The notes under the pieces: model-generated
What the model was told of the DNA's origin: nothing
Databases searched by the model: none
Seen by the model: the letters and a program-made list of their open reading frames with translations, nothing else
Origin: Lepidostoma basale
Lineage: Eukaryota > Arthropoda > Insecta > Trichoptera > Lepidostomatidae
Direction: 5' to 3'
Length of the DNA stretch: 64,000 nucleotides
Assembly: GCA_022606425.2 (NCBI GenBank)
Contig: JAHDVF020000902.1
Location: 124,001 to 188,000 of the forward strand
Program-made: the position numbers and the translations under genes
Shown: positions 32,266 to 42,849 of the stretch, in pieces
Position numbering within the stretch: position 1 is the first letter of the stretch
Layout: each line of letters opens with the position of its first letter

Positions 32266-32571
32266 TTAGACGAAAAGATTCTTTCATAATTTATCCAAAG
32301 TGACATACGGAGTGTTGCAGCACCCACGACGACTTGTGATTTCATTGCTAAACACACCTGGTTGTATTTGAGTTATTTTTTAAAAGAATAAAATAAAATT
32401 ATTAAAAAATAAAAAACATTATAATAAAAATATTATAATGTTTATAGAATATGTTAGTTAAGTATCGTTTTTGTTTATGTTTACTTTTATAATTTTTTAT
32501 GTTAAGATTTATTTGCTATTAAAATGTATGAAATTAGTTTTTTAAAAACCTAGAATGCTCGATTTTTATAT
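32266..32571. other. AT-rich non-coding stretch
   Basis: Very AT-rich leader before the Rep-like ORF; no recognised repeat. Confidence 0.35.
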
Positions 32572-32877
32572 ATGGATATTCAACAAGATTTTTATGTTAA
32601 AAATATTTTTTATGCTTGTTATGTTAAAAATATTGTTTTACCTATTTCTTTTTTAAATAATATTGGAAATAAGAAAGGTAAATGTTATGTTGGTAATAAG
32701 CAGAAATTAAGAAATAATACTGTTCGTACTAAAAATAATTTAATTCAAAAAGCATTGCATAATTTTTATAATAGTAATATTTTGAGTTTTGTTACTTTAA
32801 CTTATAAAGAAAATATGCAAGATGTTAAACACTCAAAAAAAGATATTCGTTTATTTTTTCTTAAATTAAAGAAATGA
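32572..32877 (+). pseudogene. Rep-like ORF (N-terminal part of a rolling-circle initiator?)
   Basis: This 101-codon frame is far more AT-rich in codon use than the Go-alpha exon. It encodes NNLIQKALHNFYNSNILSFV running into FVTLTYKENMQDVKHSK and a DIRLFFLKLKK end. 'FVTLTY' followed by an LxxFxxRLKK helix is motif I of the HUH rolling-circle initiators of bacterial plasmids and small phages. The HUH motif itself is not seen: the frame stops at a double TGA (32875-32880). With TGA read as Trp (mollicute code) the frame would continue, a weak hint of a mollicute source. Alternatively, a chance ORF in AT-rich DNA. Confidence 0.35.
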
Positions 32878-33040
32878 TGAAATGACCCTAAGCGTGCTGA
32901 ATATATGTGCAGGCCTAGGAAGTGCCTGTGCGAGTCTGACGAAGGGGTGCCTATTCAAAATCCTAAATCCACAAATAATTTTAAATTTAGCACCAATCAT
33001 CTCGATACGAGAAGAAATATAATAATATTTTTTCTAAAAC

Positions 33041-33404
33041 TCTTATTCTTCTCCTTATAGACCTTTGGTCTGTTCCTGATATCAGGCTGGCCTCTCTTGG
33101 GAGGTTGACTCCCAACTATCTCTCCATCTCTTCGGCGGTCTTCCGGAGGGACAGCAGCGGGTAGGAATCTGATGCCCCGCAGCGTGTGGGATTCTGGTGG
33201 GATCCATCCTCTGCACGTGCGCATTCCAGTATCTTATGCGTTGTCTGCCCCATCTCACGACATCCTACACCTCGCATATCTCGCGGATGGCCGTGTTCCT
33301 CACCCTATTTCGAATAGTCCTTCCTGCTATCATCCTCAGCGTCCTCATCTCTGCCACCCGTACTTTAGCCTTTGTCCCCCCTTCGCCCCCCTTTAGCCTT
33401 ACCC
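33041..33404 (-). mobile_element. LINE-E copy with an 11-bp target-site duplication
   Basis: TTTTCTAAAAC flanks it at 33030-33040 and 33405-33415. The insert starts (reverse strand 3' end) with TCTTATTCTTCTCCTTATAG and encodes RTCRGWIPPESHTLRGIRFL in reverse, the text also found at 35090-35460. A well-bounded insertion lying between the two Rep-like ORFs. Confidence 0.85.
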
Positions 33405-33564
33405 TTTTCTAAAACAATATTATAAATATGATTAGGCGAGAAAACATTGTATTCAATATGTTTTTAAATAACAATATAATGTTATGTTTTATAATTCAAA
33501 TGTTTATAATAAAATTTATATAATGATTACAGTCTAAATATTTAATATTGAAAAGACGGTACAT

Positions 33565-33789
33565 TTGTGTATGTTTAAATACTGGGGCAGAAGCGAAGCG
33601 AAATATGGTTATCTTTTAAAATATAATAAAAATCTTCAAACTAAACGATTTTTTAAAAAAATCACACAATTTACAATGAATAACCTCGGAGATACGCTAA
33701 CTAAAGAATTAAGTCTTTCGGGCTCAGGAATTCGTTATGTTAATGCAATCTCCATTTTAATTAAAAATCTAACTACTCCTGTCCCTTGA
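33565..33789 (+). pseudogene. Rep-like ORF (C-terminal part?)
   Basis: Encodes SEAKYGYLLKYNKNLQTKRF followed by FKKITQFTMNNLGDTL. A 'KYxxKYxxKNLxxxRxFxKKxxFxxxNL' pattern matches, as I recall it, the end of rolling-circle initiators from Gram-positive plasmids (the Tyr-containing motif III helix). Same strand as 32572-32877 and separated by a LINE-E insertion plus about 300 bases. Weak evidence alone; stronger as a pair. Confidence 0.3.
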
Positions 33790-34245
33790 TTAGAGAAAGG
33801 GATAAGCAGAATAAGCATCCGTGTTTCGGTTTAGGGCTGCGTATTCATGCAGGGGTGTGGGGTGTGGGGTATCATTTTAATTAGGCATCTTTGAACTGAG
33901 TTACGAATTAATGGTATTCTGGGCTGGGTGTTGTTCGGAGGAATAATTTCCCAAGAAAGTTGTTAAGGGACTTGTTCGCTTATTTATTATGCCATTCGAG
34001 ACAAATATTACAGGGACAATCGTTTTATATAAGGGAATTCTTGATTTTAAATTCTCTAGCCGTTTATTTATTACACTAAATTAACTGCGATGGCTTCAAA
34101 GCCCTTTGTCTACTGTTGGTTGAAAGGTCAAACTAATTCAAGATTTTTTTTCGAATCAAATTCTTGCTTTCAAACGCGTAATGTGTTTGTTACTTTTCAT
34201 TTTTATAACTTTTAATTTTCATAAAATTTATTGTTACTGCTCATG
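33790..34245. other. Non-coding stretch
   Basis: Moderate-GC start (GCAGGGGTGTGGGGTGTGGG near 33850), then AT-rich. Nothing recognised. Confidence 0.35.
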
Positions 34246-34345
34246 ATATTAAACTCCATTCATTAATTAATTTTCTAGATTTTTTTATATTTAATGGGAA
34301 TGACATGTTTCGCCTGTCTAAGATATTATCGAATGTCTATTAATT
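34246..34345 (-). repeat. PH5 repeat
   Basis: Reverse strand: TTCGATAATATCTTAGACAG, GCGAAACATGTCATTCCCAT, then TAAATATAAAAAAATCTAGA. The stem III palindrome ACATGT is intact; the G8 position is A. Confidence 0.6.
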
Positions 34346-34604
34346 TGCAAATTTTATAAATATATTTCGGACCATACACGTTCTTCTTCGGTGTAAAATG
34401 TTCAACAATATGAGTTAGAAAATAGGTGACCTATATGTTTAATTAAAGAGGGTGCAGTTAAGGCTAAATGTTGAAGTAATTCGTATTTAATTAGGATTGT
34501 AGGGCAACGTAAACATATAAAAAATTGCTATGAAGTTAAGTTCAATTTGAACTAAATAGAACATTTAATAATTTTGTTTTAACACGACTCTAATTATTTT
34601 TTTT

Positions 34605-34710
34605 AATTACTTATCGGTCTCGCTCCAAGAGAAGCTTCACTAGTATAACAAAACAGTTTATTCTGTTACTCTGATGAAGCAATAACATTTCTGCGTTAAC
34701 CCCTATAGTG
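34605..34710. repeat. PH4 palindrome, degraded
   Basis: Left arm (reverse): GTGAAGCTTCTCTTGGAGCG then AGACCGATAAG. Right arm (forward): CTCTGATGAAGCAATAACAT then TTCTGCGTTAACC. Both ribozyme-like cores are damaged. Confidence 0.5.
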
Positions 34711-34950
34711 TTGCTGACTACATTTGAAGTCTAAAAATAGTTTCAAATTGCAGATTACATTTGAAGCTCATATTTGAATTTATCTTATAAACTTTTTACT
34801 TCAGTTCCTTACTACTAAATAGTATATAATATTATGATGAACATTATGTCTGAGCTGCGTGTGTAGTTGAGCAGAAATTCGATATCATTTTTTTTTACTG
34901 CAAATGAAGTCAGTGGCACAATGAAAGATAAAACAAAACCCCTTAACATT
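34696..34950 (+). repeat. Unclassified dispersed repeat, copy 1
   Basis: Shares AACCCCTATNGTGT, TTTCNAA, CAGNCTNCATTTGAAGCTCA-like text, and CTGCGAATGAAG/CTGCAAATGAAG with 55858-56115 in the same order over about 250 bases. No ORF. Confidence 0.5.
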
Positions 34951-35089
34951 TCAAAATAGTGAAATTATTATAAAATAACTTTACTTTATTATTGAGAGAA
35001 ATTGAGGTAAATATGATCGTTAATCTACGTATGAAAATGTAGAATGAATATGAAATGTGGAAAAGAAAAAAGAAAAGGAAAAGGTGAAA

Positions 35090-35460
35090 AAACTCATATA
35101 TATATAACTTACGTAAGGCCTATGCTGACATATAGCATTGAGACCAGAGCGGATACCACAAGAACGAAGGCTAAAGCACGGGTGGCAAAGGTGAGGACGC
35201 TGAGGATGATAGCAGGAAGGACTATTCGCGATAGGGTGAGGAACACGGCCAACGCAGAAGATACTGGAATGCGCACGTGCAGAGGATGGACCCCACCAGA
35301 ATCCCACACGCTGTGGCGCATCAGGTTTCTGCCGGCTGCCGTCCCCCTGGAAGACCGCCGAAGAGATGGAGAGATAGCTGGGAGTCAACCTCCCAAGAGA
35401 GGCCAGCCTGATTTCAGGAACAGACCAAAGGTCTGTAAGGAGAAGAAGAAGAAGAATATG
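35090..35460 (+). mobile_element. LINE-E 3' fragment
   Basis: Encodes ITYVRPMLTYSIETRADTTR, VRTLRMIAGRTIRDRVRNTA and RTCRGWTPPESHTLWRIRFL; the frame then shifts past the RPPKRWRDSW-like motif. Tail GGAGAAGAAGAAGAAG. Confidence 0.75.
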
Positions 35461-36225
35461 AAATGTAATATATTTATCTCTTAATCCTACGTATGATAAA
35501 TGAAAACATACATTTCAGTCGGCATATTGTTATGGAGACACGCTGTAATGATTCGTATAATTTTTGAATACATTACTCAATTTGCTTACCCTAAAAAGCA
35601 AAAATGATATTCGTTTCCATGTAATGTTGTTAATATTTCCCGCCAAAGCAAATATCCCGCCAGCACGAATACATACATTAGCAAGAATACTCAGTTTTTT
35701 TTACGTAGCAAACGAAGGCAGCGATGTATGGATGTCCATATTCGTATATCATTCCGTATTTCAGACAAAGTACCCCCTCCGCGGAATAATATTAAGTAGG
35801 TGGGTATCTGATTCCCATTTCGCACGCGATTCTGGAAACACGTAATATTTTCATTTACTTCCTTCCGTTGTCAATCTCTCCCGCCTTTTTTCTAGATTTT
35901 CCAATCCACTTTTCGCGCCGAAACTCCATTTCATTATTTATAAAGAGCGTTTTGTAGTTGGCAAATCGAAAAATCACAGACATTGTCGTTCACCAGAGAT
36001 CTCTTCAAATCCTCTTTCCTTTCACATCTTTTCTATTCCTTCATCACCCCGTTTCTCCCTCTTCCCAAACACCCCAGACACCTCTATAAATAGCCCCATT
36101 CTTTCGCTGTTTCACCAATCAGTACTTATAGGTTATTAAACTATGGCATTAGATAATATACTTACAATATTAATATAATTCGTCTTATAGTATTTGGATA
36201 TACAAAATTTCATAAATTAAGTAAT
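35461..36225. other. TE-poor stretch
   Basis: Moderate-GC unique sequence (CCCGCCAAAGCAAATATCCC, TTTCCAATCCACTTTTCGCG). The 93-codon frame at 35564 has no recognised motif. Possible conserved intronic sequence. Confidence 0.3.
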
Positions 36226-36870
36226 TGAACAATAATGTAAAACTCGATATTAAATAATTTACTCGAATAGAAAGTCTGTTTTATAACTAACTAACTAACT
36301 AACCAACACGCCGTCTTCCCGAAGGGGTAGGCAGAAAGAATTGACTGCCACACTTTTCTTTCCTGACATATTTCTCTCGATTCCTCAACATTCATGCATC
36401 GTGTCGTGCACGCGCGTCGATTTCTCTGACTCCTCACATGGCCGACATCCAATATTTGATTTATTTGATCGTGCCAAGTTTTCCTAGGTTTCCTCTATTT
36501 CTGGTTCCATTTACATCGTTAACATATAATTTTTTTACCATTCTTTCCTCATTCATTCTTTCTATATGTCCAAACCATCTTAATGATCCTTTAATTATTT
36601 TGTTCATATCTTATATTTTCATTCGACACTCTATTATACACAGAGTATCCACACATTCGTCTAAGAGATCTCATTTCTACTGCATTTATTTTACTTTTAT
36701 CCTTCTTTTGCCAGTTCCATGATTCGCTTCCATACAATAGACGTTTTATTATATTTTTTGACAATTTTTGCCTTGCTCGGGCATTATCAAATGACAAAGA
36801 TGAATCGCAAAGGCATTAAATAAAACTTTAGCAAGGTGAAGCAGACGTTTTCGTTCGTATTTATTGATTT
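36226..36870. repeat. PH5 palindrome interrupted by LINE-A
   Basis: 36226-36285 is the reverse of the PH5 3' body (AATGTAAAACTCGATATTAA to AAAGTCTGTTTTATA). After the LINE-A, 36735-36800 resumes the reverse copy (AGACGTTTTATTATAT, then TTGCCTTGCTCGGGCATTAT), and 36800-36870 gives a forward arm (TTTAGCAAGGTGAAGCAGAC). The LINE therefore landed in an existing palindrome. Confidence 0.6.
36288..36734 (-). mobile_element. LINE-A 3' fragment inside a PH5 repeat
   Basis: CTAA tail, then CAACACGCCGTCTTCCCGAA through to YGSESWNWQKKDKSKINAVE in reverse. One deletion near 36605 removes the SECGAND segment. Confidence 0.8.
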
Positions 36871-37039
36871 AAAAAATATTCAAATGATTTACCTAATTTT
36901 CCTTCAGGTCATAATTTTAATGTTGTATATTTTGGGGTGACCCTTACCCTTTTGGAGTTACGGAAAATCTATTTATACATATATATTGTAATATATATGT
37001 ATAAATTGATTATCCGTTTTGATATGTCATGGTTGGTTA

Positions 37040-37205
37040 GCTAAGAGGATGTGCAGCTCACACCTAACACAATGTGAACTAATTAAACGTATTATTAGTT
37101 TGTGCCTTATTAGCTCTATTGTTTCCTTGACTGCATTCTCGTGGTACATTCTAGTTTCCCATATACAGGATGCAAGTAACTTGATATGCGCATATGATAT
37201 GAGCA
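37040..37205. other. Boundary sequence upstream of the long LINE-A
   Basis: No similarity to other LINE-A copies was recognised; taken as flanking intron. Confidence 0.3.
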
Positions 37206-38320
37206 TATGATCGCGTAGATAGAGGTAAACTGTGGGTAACATTGTCGGAATATGGAATAAACACAAAACTGATCACGGCAATTACATCGCTGTACACAGA
37301 AAGCACTGCTAGTGTCAGAGTAAATGGGGATCTTACAGCCTGGTTTGATATCAATAAAGGTGTCAAACAGGGGTGTGTAATTGTTCCATGGTTGTTAATC
37401 TATATATGGACAAGTGTATGAAAGAGCTGAAAGGGTTGGAAGCAGGTGCAAAAATGGAAGATGTGTCAGTAAGCTGTTTGTTGAATGCGGACGACGCTGT
37501 GCTACTTGCAGACAACGAGCACGAACTGCAAGCCCTGGTGTCTAGTATGTATGAGGTATGCAAGCGATACGATTTGATGATGAATGTGAATAAGTCCAAG
37601 GTAATGATTTTCGAAAAAGAAGGAAGCATGACAGTCTGCAGCATTAGTGTAAACGGTAAAAATCTGGAACAAGTGGATGAATTTGTTTATTCAGGAAGTA
37701 TGTTTACAAAGGATGGGAGGGTGGAGAAGGATATTGAAAGAAGGGTTGGGGCAGGCAACAGAATAAATGGTGCACTTAAAGTTGTCATCGCAAACAAAAG
37801 CCTATCCAAAAAAGCTAAGATGGCAGTGCACAATGGTGTTCTTGTGCCGACCCTTATGTATGTATAAGGATGAAAGTAGAATAAATGCAGTAGAAATGAG
37901 ATCTCTAAGACGAATGTGTGGCAAATCCGTTTATGATAGAGTGACAAATGCAAGTATAAGAAGTGAATGTGGTGCGAATGAAAGTGTTATGAACAAAATA
38001 AGGAAAGGGTCATTAAGATGGTTTGGACACGTGGAAATAATGAGTGGTAAAGAAGACAGAATGGTAAAGAAGGTATATGTAAACAGCGTGAACGGAGCTA
38101 GAAATAGAGGAAGGCCGAGGAAAACGTGGCACGATCAAATCAATCAAATATTGAATGTCGGTCACGTGAGGAGTCGGAAAAATCGACGTGCGTGCATGAC
38201 AAGATGTATGAATGTAGAGGAACGAGAGACGTATGTCAGGACAGAACAGTGTGGCGTTCCATTCTTTCGGCCTACCCCTCCGGGGAGACGGCGTGATGGT
38301 AAGTTAGTTAGTTAGTTAAG
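37206..38320 (+). mobile_element. LINE-A, longest copy, with part of the reverse transcriptase
   Basis: LINE-A moves by target-primed reverse transcription. This copy encodes, across several frame breaks, DRVDRGKLWVTLSEYGINTK, ITSLYTESTASVRVNGDL, GVKQGCV (RT motif before the catalytic box), CLLNADDAVLLADNEHELQA (the YADD box, Tyr changed to Asn), VNKSKVMIFEKEGSM, GSMFTKDGRVEKDIERRV, then the C-terminal VEMRSLRRMCGKSVYDRVTN and RNRGRPRKTWHDQINQILNV. The open part 37373-37867 is 164 codons. A deletion near 37865 removes the GSEAWNWQKK segment. It ends GGCGTGATGGTAAG then TTAG repeats. The first half of the element, including any endonuclease, is absent. The clade is unassigned; the short tandem tail suggests RTE- or jockey-like. 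Confidence 0.88.
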
Positions 38321-38511
38321 TAACTTGATTTCAATATTTTATATCATATTGTATCTATTTTATATTATATTGTACACATAGAACAGGTCAGGACCTTCAA
38401 GTATCTAGGCATAGACCTGATTGAAGAAGCTGATCTGCCGATCTTTCAAAAGATTGATTCTAAAAACGGCAACGCAACATGTTTCAAGGAACTTGATTTA
38501 TTTTATTCGTT

Positions 38512-38955
38512 CAATTCTCGGCGCTTTATCCCAGTGTGGGACTTGGCCTCCTCCACAATAGTCCTCCCCTGACTTCTGTCCCTGTCCATCTCTCTCCATT
38601 CCCCAGCTCCACGCAATCCGCCCATCTTTTCCTCGGTCGGTTTTTTGGTCTCTTCTCGCGGGGCACCCATCTGGATATAATTTTTTTGTGGTCTACCCTC
38701 TGGCATTCTTTCTACATGACCAGCCTACCGTAGGCGTTGAGACTTGCAGAACCTCGCTACTGTTTCCATGTTAATCAGTACTTCAAGTTCAAGGTTTCTT
38801 TTAAGTCCCGTCCTCCAGCGTGGGTCCAAACATTTTTCTCGGTATTTTCCTCTCAAAAACTGGTAGCCTGCCTTCCTCTCTCTGTGTTAGAGACCATGTC
38901 TCGCAGCCGTAGGTGACTACCGGTCTAATGATAGTCTTATATATTAAAAGTTTGG
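38512..38955 (-). mobile_element. LINE-H 3' fragment
   Basis: The reverse strand encodes, with breaks, VVTYGCETWSLT-like text, RVWGSQRLR-type residues, RMPEGRPQKNYIQMGAPREE and GGLRGAGEWREMDRDRSQGR. Post-RT tail of another LINE family, seen once here. Confidence 0.6.
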
Positions 38956-38957
38956 TA

Positions 38958-39560
38958 TTGACAATAAATGATATTGATGATGAGATACTCGCTCATGTTG
39001 GAGAGGGTTCAGAAAAGATTTCTGAGATATCTCTACATGAGGGAGTTTGGTAGCTATCTGTGGCTTTATCCAACTGCATTCCTCTTGGGCATGCTGGGGA
39101 CCAATAGTTTACAAATAAAAAGGGATGGGTGCACACTTACCCATTTTTTCAGACATATCATGGGATTCTTTGAGAATTCCGTCATCTTGGAAGCTATCCA
39201 TCTTTATGTTCCGGATCGTTATCTTCGACAGCGTCAGCACAGACTGTTTTATCTCCCAGCATGCAGAACCAACCTGCCTCTGGTGATGCCGGTGGGGAGA
39301 GCATTCAAACTGCTGAACATGATCGCTTCGGAGATTAATGTCTTTCATATACGTGAAAGTACGTTCAGAAGACAAATGCTCTTGACTTTGGAGAGTATCT
39401 TGTATTCCTAATGTCGAACCATCTCTCATGCGTTCCTGATATTACATATTTTTTTATGTTTTACCTGTTCTCAATAGATGCCTTAAACTATAATATAAAT
39501 TTTGTTTGTAATATCTTTTGAGAAAATAAACTGATTTGATTTGATTTGATTTGAAAAACT
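38958..39560 (+). mobile_element. LINE-B (jockey-like) 3' portion, 147-codon open frame
   Basis: The frame 38968-39411 encodes ERVQKRFLRYLYMREFGSYL, LGMLGTNSLQIKRD, LYVPDRYLRQRQHRLFYLPA, RTNLPLVMPVGRAFKLLNMI and FHIRESTFRRQ. 'RVQKRFLRYLY' is the start of the C-terminal region after the RT in lepidopteran jockey-type elements. The 3' UTR runs to AATAAACTGATTTGATTTG with GATTT repeats. 5'-truncated. Confidence 0.8.
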
Positions 39561-40009
39561 ATAATTCAAAGTTTTTACAGTGTTATATTTTCTTTCCAAA
39601 TTATCAATGAATTTCCACAGTGTTAACGCACTAAGCTTGATTTAGTCAACATCCTGTATATCAGCCATATCAGCCCTCCTCTCCGTATAATGTTTGCGCA
39701 TATGTCTCCCGGCAAGACAAGACCAAAGCTGATTACAGTTCGGCTAATTAACCAGCACTAGGACAATGTGATGCATTGTAATTTGTGTAATTTGGCTGCA
39801 ATATTAATTACTAATTAGCGCATTACATACAGAGAAGGGAAAAAAATATCTATGATCTTTGATCAAACACATTGAAAAATTCAAGCAATGAACGACCATG
39901 AAACCATTAATAAATAATTATATGAAATTTTCTTTATTAAAGATCTGGTCAGTATGTACACAGCTTCCTAATAGTTAAAAGCATACGTGAGTGATGTTAT
40001 GTCTCAAAA
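39561..40009. other. Non-coding stretch
   Basis: No gene or recognised repeat. Confidence 0.4.
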
Positions 40010-40325
40010 TAGTATACTTCTTCTTCTATTTCCTCTTAGTTTAGGTCGTATGACCTTTTTGTGACGGTGAGCTGTCCTGGGATGATGATGTCCATCTCCT
40101 TCTTGGTAATCTCTTGCTGCTTGGGTTTTCATCTTTAACAATTCTTGTATTCTCCATGCGGTCCACATGGTCTCTCCAAAAGCGCCTTCTGCTTCTTCCC
40201 CATCTAACTATGTCTTCAACACCACAGACAGACCTTATTGTTTCATTTCTGATCCGATCTCTGAAGGTTTTGCCTGCGATGGGGCGTAGGGTTTGCATTT
40301 CTGCTACTCTAAGAATGTTCTGACT
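40010..40325 (-). mobile_element. LINE-D 3' fragment, 85-codon open frame
   Basis: The reverse frame encodes MQTLRPIAGKTFRDRIRNET, RSVCGVEDIVRWGRSRRRFW and RDHVDRMENTRIVKD, then shifts. The best preserved LINE-D C-terminus in the window. Confidence 0.7.
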
Positions 40326-40662
40326 AGAATACCTTATTACAATATTTGAAGAAAATTACACGACTGAATCTAAACCAACTATTGTAACTGAACTATTCTC
40401 GAAGGTTTTCAAGCCTGTATTTTCTTCTACCGACACCCCCTTTTTCGTTCATTTCACCTTCGATAAACAGTTACCACAGTTTGTATTTATCGTTTTTCAT
40501 AATGTGCCCGAAGTATTGCAGTTATCTGCGCTTAATTGACTTGATTCATTTCTTTAATCATAAAAAAATGTTCATTGTATTGATTTATAATTTTATTTTG
40601 TTTTAATAATACGTTGTTATATGACATCAATCGTATGAAAATTTTATTTAATCAAAAATTAT
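40326..40662. other. Non-coding stretch
   Basis: No gene or recognised repeat. Confidence 0.4.
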
Positions 40663-40910
40663 CTGACTAACTAACCATCACGCTATCCCCCGAAGGGGTA
40701 GGCAGGAGAGAATGGCCCGTCACAATGTTCATTCCTGACATGCTTATCTCGCCTCCTCAACATTCATACCTTGTATCATGGACAAACGTCGGTTTTTTCG
40801 AATCTTCACGTGGCCGACATTTAATATTTGATTGATTTAATCGTGACAGGTTTTTTTGGTCTTCCTCTATTTTTAGTTCCGTTTACGTCATTTACATATA
40901 CTTTCTTTAC
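40663..40910 (-). mobile_element. LINE-A 3' fragment (left of an inverted pair)
   Basis: CTAACTAACCATCACGCTATC through to TTTACATATACTTTCTTTAC in reverse. It stops where an AAACAAAAAC repeat (40911-40932) begins, facing the next copy head to head. Confidence 0.8.
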
Positions 40911-40924
40911 AAACAAAAACAAAA

Positions 40925-41430
40925 ACAAAAACCCATCCACAGAAGCTAGAATGGCAGTGCACAATGGTGTTCTTCTACCGATATGGAAGCGAAGCATGGA
41001 ACTGGCAAAATAAGGATGAAAGTAGAATAATTAAATTAGAAATGAGATCTCTTAGACGAATGTGTAGATACTCTGTGTACGAGTATAATAGAGTGTCGAA
41101 TGAAAATATAAGAAGTGAATGCGGTGCGAATGATGTTGTTATGAACAAAATAATGAAAGGATCATTAAGATGGTATGGACATATGGAAAGAATGGTAAAA
41201 TAATTATATGTTAACGATATAAATGGAACCAGAAACAGAGGAAGACCGAAGAAAACGTGGCACGATCAAATAAATTAAATATTGAATGTCGGTCATGTGA
41301 AGAGTCAGAGAAATCGACGCGTGTGCATGACATGATGTTGAGGAATCGAGAGAAATATGTCAGGAAAGGAAAGTGTGGCAGTCCATTATCTCTGCCTACC
41401 CCTTCGGGGAGACGGCGTGATGTTTAATTA
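40925..41430 (+). mobile_element. LINE-A 3' fragment (right of an inverted pair)
   Basis: Runs from AAAACCCATCCACAGAAGCT to GGGGAGACGGCGTGATGTTT. Encodes YGSEAWNWQNKDES, LEMRSLRRMCRYSVYEYNRV and GSLRWYGHMERMVK before a stop at 41201. It covers more than the left copy, so the pair is probably two insertions, not one twin-primed insertion. Confidence 0.8.
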
Positions 41431-41454
41431 GTTGGTTTCATTACAAATATTTAT

Positions 41455-41640
41455 TCGTTCATTTTATTCCATGTATCCAAACCATCTTTACCGGTATTTT
41501 CATTATTTTGTTCATTACACTTTCATTCGCTTCTTATATTGGATTTGAAAATCTGTCATATACAGAATTTTTACACATGTATAAGATATCTTATTTTTAC
41601 TTGATTTGTTCTACGTTCATCTTTCTTTTGCCAGTAAAAG
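41455..41640 (-). mobile_element. LINE-A internal fragment
   Basis: TTATTCCATGTATCCAAACC through CATCTTTCTTTTGCCAG, the reverse of the SLRRMCG to SLRWFGH segment; no tail. Confidence 0.65.
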
Positions 41641-42440
41641 CCATATTAATATTTCGTTCTTCGGATGTTCCATTGGCCACCACGGCATCTAAGAACACGT
41701 TGCATCTCTTAGATTAACAGCTGTCTCTGTTTATAATTACAGATCCCGTGAATATATTAAATTCCCGAAACCTCTCACTAATTTCGGATAGCCAATTTGG
41801 TTTTAGTACAGCGGCCCGTCTTTCTTATCTCTTTTCGTTTACTTGCCGTAAAACTGAGCTCTTAAGCCGCTCGCAGAACGGGCGAATTTGTGAATTAAGC
41901 GCCCGGGCACATTGCAACAATGACATTGTTCGGTAATTTGACGCCCGAGATCCGGAGGGTATTTCGGAAGAGCCTCATAACTAGGTTGCTCTATTTTTAC
42001 CCCATGCTACCCCGTCTCCTTGACATCATCTGCCCGTCCCTGCTCTCGGGCGTACCTGAGCCGAAGTAATTGCTTTCGGAAGCTCAGAAACGTGTTTATA
42101 GCATTTTCCTTATTTTATTTGATCCGGCCTGTTTGACTGTTTTCTTAAACCGTGCCCCAATGTTGATTAACAAATTAAAGATTTTTATGTATTCTACAAA
42201 GGACAAACGCTCATGAATAATAAAATGTCCAAAACCCCTCGTGTTCGAGCAGCATGAGAGAGAGAATACATCTTTGATTTGATGGGGCAAATAATTAACG
42301 TTAAAATGTACTAACAGTTGATAAGTTTAATTAACAAAGATATAAATAAGTAATAAATAATCATTACGCCATTCCTCATTGGAGAAGTAGTGGGAAAAGT
42401 TACACCACCACACTGTTCTATTATTTTTATTAAATTTTTA
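41641..42440. other. TE-poor stretch with moderate-GC core
   Basis: 41800-42070 is GC-richer (AGCGCCCGGGCACATTGC, GGGTATTTCGGAAGAGCC, CTGCCCGTCCCTGCTCTCGG) with no transposon signature. 42360-42425 may hold an eroded LINE-A end. Candidate conserved intronic element. Confidence 0.3.
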
Positions 42441-42600
42441 ATACGAATGAAAACCTATATTTTCTAGAAATTTTATTATATTTTATGGGAATTTCTTGTT
42501 TCGCCTTGCTAAAGCAATATCCAGTTGATAATTCCTCAGCAAAGTGAAACATGTAATTCTCATCAAACATAATATTTATAACAATCGATTTATTTTACTG
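42441..42600. repeat. PH5 palindrome
   Basis: Left arm (reverse): GCTTTAGCAAGGCGAAACAA, GAAATTCCCATAAAATATAA. Right arm (forward): GTTGATAATTCCTCAGCAAA, GTGAAACATGTAATTCTCAT. Confidence 0.65.
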
Positions 42601-42654
42601 AAATCTATTGATGGAAATTAATTATACTTCAACATTATTACTGTTATAATATCG

Positions 42655-42790
42655 CAATTTCTTTTTATTCACTGAGAGTGTCGCGACAGCTGTTTCGCCA
42701 ACCGATGTTGGCATCATCAGGTGTTACAATAAACTGTTTATTGTAACACCATAATTTTTATTCACTATACAATAACAATTGAATAGTGAA
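42655..42790. repeat. PH2 repeat with hammerhead-like motif and perfect central palindrome
   Basis: The reverse strand carries the motif at 42685-42720. Next to it, 42720-42750 is a 31-base palindrome (GGTGTTACAATAAAC and its complement around one base), the joint where an inverted partner arm would begin; little of that arm remains. Confidence 0.7.
42685..42720 (-). ncRNA. Hammerhead-like motif with intact core, PH2
   Basis: CUGAUGA, one extra U, a 6-bp stem II GCCAAC-AUCG-GUUGGC, GAAA, 8-base palindromic stem III ACAGCUGU, C17 at 42685, then GCGACAC. All invariant core residues are present. Stem I is weak (G-C, mismatch, G-C), so cutting efficiency is doubtful. Confidence 0.6.
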
Positions 42791-42849
42791 TAATAATAAA
42801 TGGTGATATTATATTATAACAGTGTTTTTAATTTTATTTTTTTATTTTT

